A program made the position numbers and the translations under genes. Positions 6,725 to 9,824 of a DNA stretch of 9,824 nt are shown piece after piece. Position 1 is the first letter of the stretch. Each line of letters starts with the position of its first letter. The notes below the pieces were generated by a model. It saw nothing but the letters and a program-made list of their open reading frames with translations. It did no database searches and was not told the origin of the DNA. Source of the stretch: Dehalococcoidia bacterium (GTDB lineage: Bacteria; Chloroflexota; Dehalococcoidia; Dehalococcoidales; CSSed11-197); the NCBI GenBank assembly GCA_003563865.1, contig PWTP01000031.1, positions 1 to 9,824 of the forward strand, given 5' to 3'.

Positions 6725-7945
6725 TTAATAATTGTTATTTCTCTCTACCGGGCGATAGTTCAACGGTTTGGTGCTTGACCCGTCCTCAAGGCCGGGCAAT
6801 GGAGCCACCGGTTCACTAAGCAAAAACTCACCGCGTTTGATCCAGCCTTTAAGGGTGTTGGCTATTTCAAGTGCGCCGGAATAACTTGAGAGAGATGAAG
6901 TGGGTATATCATGGTTATTAATGCATATTGATCCGCTTTTCAGCCGGCCGTAACTAACTTCGGCCAGTATTTCCGGAATATTTTGCGGGTAAGCCTTTGA
7001 GTAGTCCATAACCGGGGCTATAATATCGTCATCAGTTATGGTGGCGTACTCCAGAATTTCGGGGTTTAGAATCGGAATAGGAATTCCGATTCCCACACTT
7101 AGTGATACACCATAACCCTGCATGCTTATTCCTCTAAGCCATCGGGCGTTCATTTGTTTCAAATCTCCGATAAGAGTCAATGTTCCGGCGCCTTTTTTAG
7201 GTATTTGCTTTTCGGTGCGCGGTACGGTTGGGTTGTGTTGTGTTCCCTGCCAGGCCACAAACCCGGTTCCGCCGCCCAGAAATATACGTGAACCGATACC
7301 GATTGTTTTATATAAAGGATCATTTAAGAGCGGTGATAATTGCCCGGCCGAACAGTAAACTGCATTGCCAAGCCGTGGTTTTAAAATTCCCAGATAAGTA
7401 TAAATAGTTTTATCAGACAGATTAACCGCAACATTGTAGTTCTGGTAAGCATTGCGGAAATTACACAATACTGCTTCATTCAAGTCTTTCATATTTATCC
7501 AGGTTTCCAGTTTTTTGCGTGGATAACAGTTAGTGCCATAGGCAGTAGCCGAAAAATAAACATCTTTTCCAGATACCAGATCTTCAATTACATGCCCACC
7601 GCCATAGTTAAAATCCCCGGGATGCATTTTGTTTCTGGGGTCACCTTCAGGCAGGGCAGTTGCACCCAGCATTACATCGGTAGCTGCGAAACCGGTGTAT
7701 GCCGGGACATCATTAAGAAATGTTTTGCCGGCTTCCAGCTTTATGCGCGGTTTAGAATGGCCGATATTGAAATAAACACCTGAAGAGCACATAGGGCTGA
7801 AGGTGCCGGTGGTTACAACATCAATTTCACGCGCTGCCCGGGACAGGCCTTTTTTGGCTACGATGCCGATAACCTCTTCGGCATTTACTACTACGGCCTT
7901 GCCGGCTTTAATTTTTAAATTGATGTCTTCAATTGTTCTTTGCAT
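6725..7945 (-). CDS. COG1900 (DUF39) homocysteine biosynthesis protein
   Basis: A 406-residue protein of the COG1900/DUF39 family. In methanogens it takes part in converting aspartate semialdehyde and sulfide into homocysteine without the O-acetyl- or O-succinyl-homoserine route. Family marks are TTGTFSPMCSSGVYFN (45-60) with C53, YGTNCYPR (136-143) with C140, FLGGGTGFVAWQGTQHNP (222-239) and GIGIPIPILNPE (285-296). C53 and C140 match, as I recall, the two cysteines important in the Methanosarcina protein, where a persulfide is thought to form. Other cysteines are C161, C198 and C341. Some family members carry fused CBS or ferredoxin domains; here the ferredoxin is a separate downstream gene. 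It is the first gene of the operon, with no Shine-Dalgarno site and a -10 element only six bases before the ATG. Family firm; substrate inferred from homologues. Confidence 0.93.
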   Translation of the reverse strand: MQRTIEDINLKIKAGKAVVVNAEEVIGIVAKKGLSRAAREIDVVTTGTFSPMCSSGVYFNIGHSKPRIKLEAGKTFLNDVPAYTGFAATDVMLGATALPEGDPRNKMHPGDFNYGGGHVIEDLVSGKDVYFSATAYGTNCYPRKKLETWINMKDLNEAVLCNFRNAYQNYNVAVNLSDKTIYTYLGILKPRLGNAVYCSAGQLSPLLNDPLYKTIGIGSRIFLGGGTGFVAWQGTQHNPTVPRTEKQIPKKGAGTLTLIGDLKQMNARWLRGISMQGYGVSLSVGIGIPIPILNPEILEYATITDDDIIAPVMDYSKAYPQNIPEILAEVSYGRLKSGSICINNHDIPTSSLSSYSGALEIANTLKGWIKRGEFLLSEPVAPLPGLEDGSSTKPLNYRPVERNNNY

Positions 7946-7951
7946 GGGGTT

Positions 7952-7960
7952 ATTTTAGCA
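7952..7960 (-). promoter_or_regulatory. Extended -10 of the homocysteine operon promoter (leaderless arrangement)
   Basis: On the minus strand TGC-TAAAAT (7960-7952) is an extended -10 element (hexamer 5 of 6). The best -35 at about 18 bp is poor (TTAGCT, 7981-7976). Only six bases lie between the -10 and the ATG at 7945, so transcription would begin at about the start codon itself. No Shine-Dalgarno sequence precedes the gene, which agrees with a leaderless mRNA. Confidence 0.42.
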
Positions 7961-8041
7961 AAAACCAAATAATTAAGCTAAACAATAAATACTTTAAATA
8001 CATAACCGGTAAATGTAAACGAAAAACTAATAATTAGCAAT

Positions 8042-8081
8042 CAATGCCCTTATCGAAAGTAACGGATATAAGGTACTATTG
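8042..8081. other. Stem-loop in the COG1900/kinase intergenic region
   Basis: CCTTAT (8048-8053) pairs perfectly with ATAAGG (8068-8073). Outside it CAAT (8042-8045) pairs with ATTG (8078-8081) across a small internal loop, and inside it CG (8054-8055) can pair with CG (8063-8064). The structure lies upstream of the predicted start sites of both flanking genes, so it is more likely a protein site or part of an unrecognised small RNA than a leader element. It matches no RNA family I know. The remainder of this 268-bp AT-rich gap holds the direct repeat, inverted repeat and promoters listed separately. Confidence 0.3.
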
Positions 8082-8088
8082 GGGGATT

Positions 8089-8117
8089 TAAAATAAGTTA
8101 AGATTGGGTAAAATAAG
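8089..8117 (+). repeat. Direct repeat TAAAATAAG, two copies 20 bp apart
   Basis: TAAAATAAG occurs at 8089-8097 and again at 8109-8117, exactly 20 bp (about two helical turns) apart. ATTGGG precedes each copy, at 8078-8083 and 8103-8108. The pair lies just upstream of the predicted kinase promoter, where an activator could bind on one face of the helix. The sequence is AT-rich, so chance similarity is possible. Confidence 0.35.
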
Positions 8118-8120
8118 CAT

Positions 8121-8157
8121 AATAAATGCCGGAATTTGGTTAAATATCCGGTTTATT
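8121..8157. repeat. Imperfect inverted repeat framing the kinase promoter -35, candidate operator
   Basis: The left arm is AATAAA-tg-CCGGA (8121-8133) and the right arm TCCGG-TTTATT (8147-8157). These are 11 paired bases with two unpaired bases on the left and a 13-bp centre. The centre contains the predicted -35 (8136-8141) and the right arm touches the -10 (8158). This position fits a repressor or autoregulatory site for the histidine kinase gene. Confidence 0.45.
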
Positions 8158-8163
8158 TATAAT
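8136..8163 (+). promoter_or_regulatory. Predicted promoter of the histidine kinase gene
   Basis: A weak -35 TTGGTT (8136-8141, 3 of 6), a 16-bp spacer and a perfect -10 TATAAT (8158-8163). Transcription would begin near 8170, giving a leader of about 44 bases that ends in a strong Shine-Dalgarno site. A TTGACT at 8174-8179 also looks like a -35, but it has no -10 at usable spacing before the ribosome site. Confidence 0.45.
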
Positions 8164-8200
8164 ATTTTAAAAATTGACTTGGCCAGTTATGGACCAAATA

Positions 8201-8206
8201 AAGGAG
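8201..8206 (+). promoter_or_regulatory. Strong Shine-Dalgarno site supporting a TTG start
   Basis: AAGGAG lies seven bases before the TTG at 8214. It is the best ribosome site in the window and supports TTG as the real kinase start. Confidence 0.8.
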
Positions 8207-8213
8207 ATTTCTT

Positions 8214-9740
8214 TTGCCTCTAAATAGTGAAGCAACAAGCTTTTCAGCAGGTATTAGCAGGCTCAAAGCAGAAAAGTCAGAGCATCAGAGAGTGCAGAAG
8301 TATCTTGATGTTGCCGGTGTAATTATACTTGTACTGGATACAAAAGGTTGTATAGAAGTTATCAACCGCAGGGGATGTCAACTTATCGGCATGGATGAAA
8401 AACAGGCAGTGGGCAAAAATTGGTTTGAGTGTTTTGTCCCGGCATCACAAAAGGAGGAAGTTTATTCATTTTATCTGGATGTGATTGCCGGAAAACAACC
8501 AGCAAAAGGCACGTATGAGAACCGGGTGATTTCAGGGGCCGGCTGCGAAAGAAACATGCTGTGGAATTACGAGATGGTTGATGATGGCGGCAAACCGGCA
8601 GCGGTAGTTGCTTCAGGTGAAGATATTACTAAACGCAAAACAGCCGAAAAAGCACTTGAAGAAAGTGAACATCGCTACCGCTTGCTGGCAGACAATGCCG
8701 GTGATGTTATCTGGACGGTTGATTTTGACAATAACCTGAAATACATAAGTCCTTCTATTGAAAGGTTGTGTGGCTATACTCCCCAGGAAGCGATGCAGTT
8801 AAAAGTCCAGGATGTTTTTACTGCTGAATCAGTCGAAATAATTCAAAAAGAACTGGAGCACGAAATAGGCCTTGAGCACCAAAATCGCACCTTCCCCGGT
8901 AAAATCCGGGTACTTGAGCTTGAGATGATTCACCGTAACGGGAAAATAATACCGGTAGAAGGGTGCTTCAGTTTTATAAGAGATGAAAATGGAGAAGCTA
9001 AAGAGATACTTGCCATTACTCGGGACATAACTGAACGACGGTTTATGCAAGAGCAAATAATTATGGCTGAAAGGCTGGCCACGATAGGAGAAATGGCAAG
9101 CGGGCTTGCTCATGAAATCAACAATCCATTGACGGGAATAATCGGGCTTTGCGAGCTGTTGCTCGATAAAAAACTGAGTGCTGATGTGAGTGAAGACCTG
9201 GCTATAATTCACCACGAAGCATCGAGGGCAGTTGCCATTGTAAGAAATATGCTTGATTTTGCCGGAATGCAGAAAACCGAAAAACAGACCCTGTATATTA
9301 ATGCGGTTGTTGCCGGCGTGCTTAATCTGAGGAGTTATATTCATAAGCGCCACTCCATAACCGTTAAAACGAAATTGGGCAATGATTTACCACCGGTTAT
9401 GGCTGACAATCTGGGAATTCAGCAAGTGCTTGTTAACATTATTGCAAATGCTGAATATTTCATGATAGAACGAAAACAAAAAGCCGAGTTATCTATTTCC
9501 ACTTATCATAAGCCGGGTTATGTCTGTATAGAAATTGCAGATAATGGACCCGGTATTGACAGAGCAAGCATGGGACATTTGTTTGAACCGTTCTATACTA
9601 CTAAGCCGAGGGGCAAAGGCACCGGGCTGGGGTTGTCGGTTTGTCATAATATAGTAAAAGACCATGGTGGGTGCATCAGTGTCGACAGTTGTGTTGGAGA
9701 AGGAACAACCTTTACTGTAGAACTCCCGGCCTGCAGTTAA
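8214..9740 (+). CDS. PAS-PAS sensor histidine kinase (soluble, NtrB-like)
   Basis: A 508-residue sensor kinase that should autophosphorylate on histidine and pass the phosphate to a response regulator not encoded in this window. It has no hydrophobic segment long enough to cross a membrane, so it senses something in the cytoplasm. Domains: PAS 1 (about 24-140, ending VVASGEDITKRK), PAS 2 (about 150-275, ending AITRDITERR), a HisKA dimerisation domain (about 282-350) with phosphoacceptor H300 in GLAHEINNPLTGI, and an ATPase domain (about 395-506). The ATPase shows an N box around N408-N412, G1 DNGPGI (443-448), an F box LFEPFYTTK and G2 GKGTGLGLS (467-475). All catalytic boxes are intact. PAS 1 has cysteines C46, C55, C73 and C111, but no recognised cofactor motif. 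The start is TTG with a strong Shine-Dalgarno site. It diverges from the homocysteine operon across 268 bp; the ligand is unknown. Confidence 0.95.
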   Translation: MPLNSEATSFSAGISRLKAEKSEHQRVQKYLDVAGVIILVLDTKGCIEVINRRGCQLIGMDEKQAVGKNWFECFVPASQKEEVYSFYLDVIAGKQPAKGTYENRVISGAGCERNMLWNYEMVDDGGKPAAVVASGEDITKRKTAEKALEESEHRYRLLADNAGDVIWTVDFDNNLKYISPSIERLCGYTPQEAMQLKVQDVFTAESVEIIQKELEHEIGLEHQNRTFPGKIRVLELEMIHRNGKIIPVEGCFSFIRDENGEAKEILAITRDITERRFMQEQIIMAERLATIGEMASGLAHEINNPLTGIIGLCELLLDKKLSADVSEDLAIIHHEASRAVAIVRNMLDFAGMQKTEKQTLYINAVVAGVLNLRSYIHKRHSITVKTKLGNDLPPVMADNLGIQQVLVNIIANAEYFMIERKQKAELSISTYHKPGYVCIEIADNGPGIDRASMGHLFEPFYTTKPRGKGTGLGLSVCHNIVKDHGGCISVDSCVGEGTTFTVELPACS

Positions 9741-9758
9741 AAAAGTAGTAGTGCTTTT
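9741..9758 (+). terminator. Weak hairpin directly after the kinase stop codon
   Basis: AAAAGTA (9741-9747) can pair with TGCTTTT (9752-9758) around a four-base loop GTAG, a seven-pair stem including one G-T wobble. The 3' arm ends in four T. The stem is AT-rich and no longer T run follows, so termination here is only a possibility. Confidence 0.25.
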
Positions 9759-9764
9759 GGCGTA

Positions 9765-9794
9765 TTGGTTGTGATAAAGTATCTGTCATATAGT
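9765..9794 (+). promoter_or_regulatory. Possible promoter of a gene beyond the window
   Basis: TTGGTT (9765-9770), an 18-bp spacer and TATAGT (9789-9794, 5 of 6 to TATAAT) resemble the kinase promoter, which has the same TTGGTT -35. The window ends in GGAGA (9820-9824), which could be a Shine-Dalgarno site for a plus-strand gene starting just outside. Both signals are weak on their own. Confidence 0.22.
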
Positions 9795-9824
9795 AATTAG
9801 CCGGCAAGCGCTATTGTTTGGAGA

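Noticed and set aside
8174..8202. TTGACT as the kinase -35 element
   Set aside because: The best -35 match in the gap, but the only hexamer at 17 bp is AATAAA, which overlaps the ribosome site; a transcript from there would lack the Shine-Dalgarno sequence.
7946..8213. Riboswitch (SAM or other methionine-linked) controlling the homocysteine operon
   Set aside because: The predicted operon transcript begins at or near the ATG, leaving no leader, and no SAM-riboswitch-like helices are seen on the minus strand of the gap.
8349..8550. Cysteines C46, C55, C73 and C111 in PAS domain 1 as an iron-sulfur or redox site
   Set aside because: Spacing fits no cluster motif I know, and the Cys in the NxxGCxLxG context is common in ordinary PAS domains.
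8829..9353. 174-codon open frame on the minus strand inside the kinase gene
   Set aside because: It lies wholly inside a well-conserved kinase coding sequence, has no family resemblance and no ribosome site, and is a shadow frame.
1..9824. Mobile element, CRISPR, phage or defence island
   Set aside because: No transposase, integrase, terminal repeats, regular spaced repeats or nuclease-like proteins were found; gene content is metabolic and signalling.

Overview
The window is about 9.8 kb of bacterial DNA at roughly 45-46% GC, densely coded, with genes on both strands. The gene set points to an obligate anaerobe: a COG1900 homocysteine-biosynthesis protein, an NIL-domain 2x[4Fe-4S] ferredoxin and a COG2122/UPF0280 protein in a row. 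By recalled resemblance (this gene set, the style of the PAS histidine kinase, the Gln-type ribulose-phosphate epimerase, moderate GC) I favour Chloroflexota, class Dehalococcoidia. That placement is an inference and was not tested by a search. No RNA genes, insertion sequences, CRISPR arrays or phage genes were seen.

Layout from left to right. (1) Bases 2-1768, plus: the 3' part of a gene cut by the window edge, encoding membrane tail-GAF-GGDEF-HD-GYP, a c-di-GMP enzyme with both catalytic halves apparently intact. (2) Bases 1812-2720, minus: a LysR-type regulator, divergent from (3) bases 2893-4896, plus: a full-length transketolase. The 172-bp region between them holds two facing promoters whose -35 elements lie in the two arms of a perfect 10-bp inverted repeat. 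(4) Bases 4893-5537, minus: a divergent ribulose-phosphate 3-epimerase whose stop overlaps the transketolase stop by 4 bp. (5) Bases 7945 down to 5570, minus: a tight operon COG1900 - NIL-ferredoxin - UPF0280, which may read through into the epimerase gene. (6) A 268-bp AT-rich regulatory region. (7) Bases 8214-9740, plus: a soluble double-PAS histidine kinase with no response regulator in view.

How the genes fit together. Transketolase and the epimerase serve the non-oxidative pentose phosphate pathway, and the LysR protein is the obvious candidate regulator of transketolase, as CbbR is in other bacteria. The three-gene minus-strand operon matches the anaerobic route known from methanogens that makes homocysteine directly from aspartate semialdehyde and sulfide. 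The c-di-GMP enzyme and the kinase are signalling genes with no visible link to the metabolic block.

The most interesting non-coding signal is that transketolase, the epimerase and COG1900 all lack a Shine-Dalgarno sequence and each has a -10 promoter element only 6-12 bases before its ATG, the arrangement expected for leaderless mRNAs. The LysR gene and the kinase have clear Shine-Dalgarno sites, and the NIL-ferredoxin has a weaker one.
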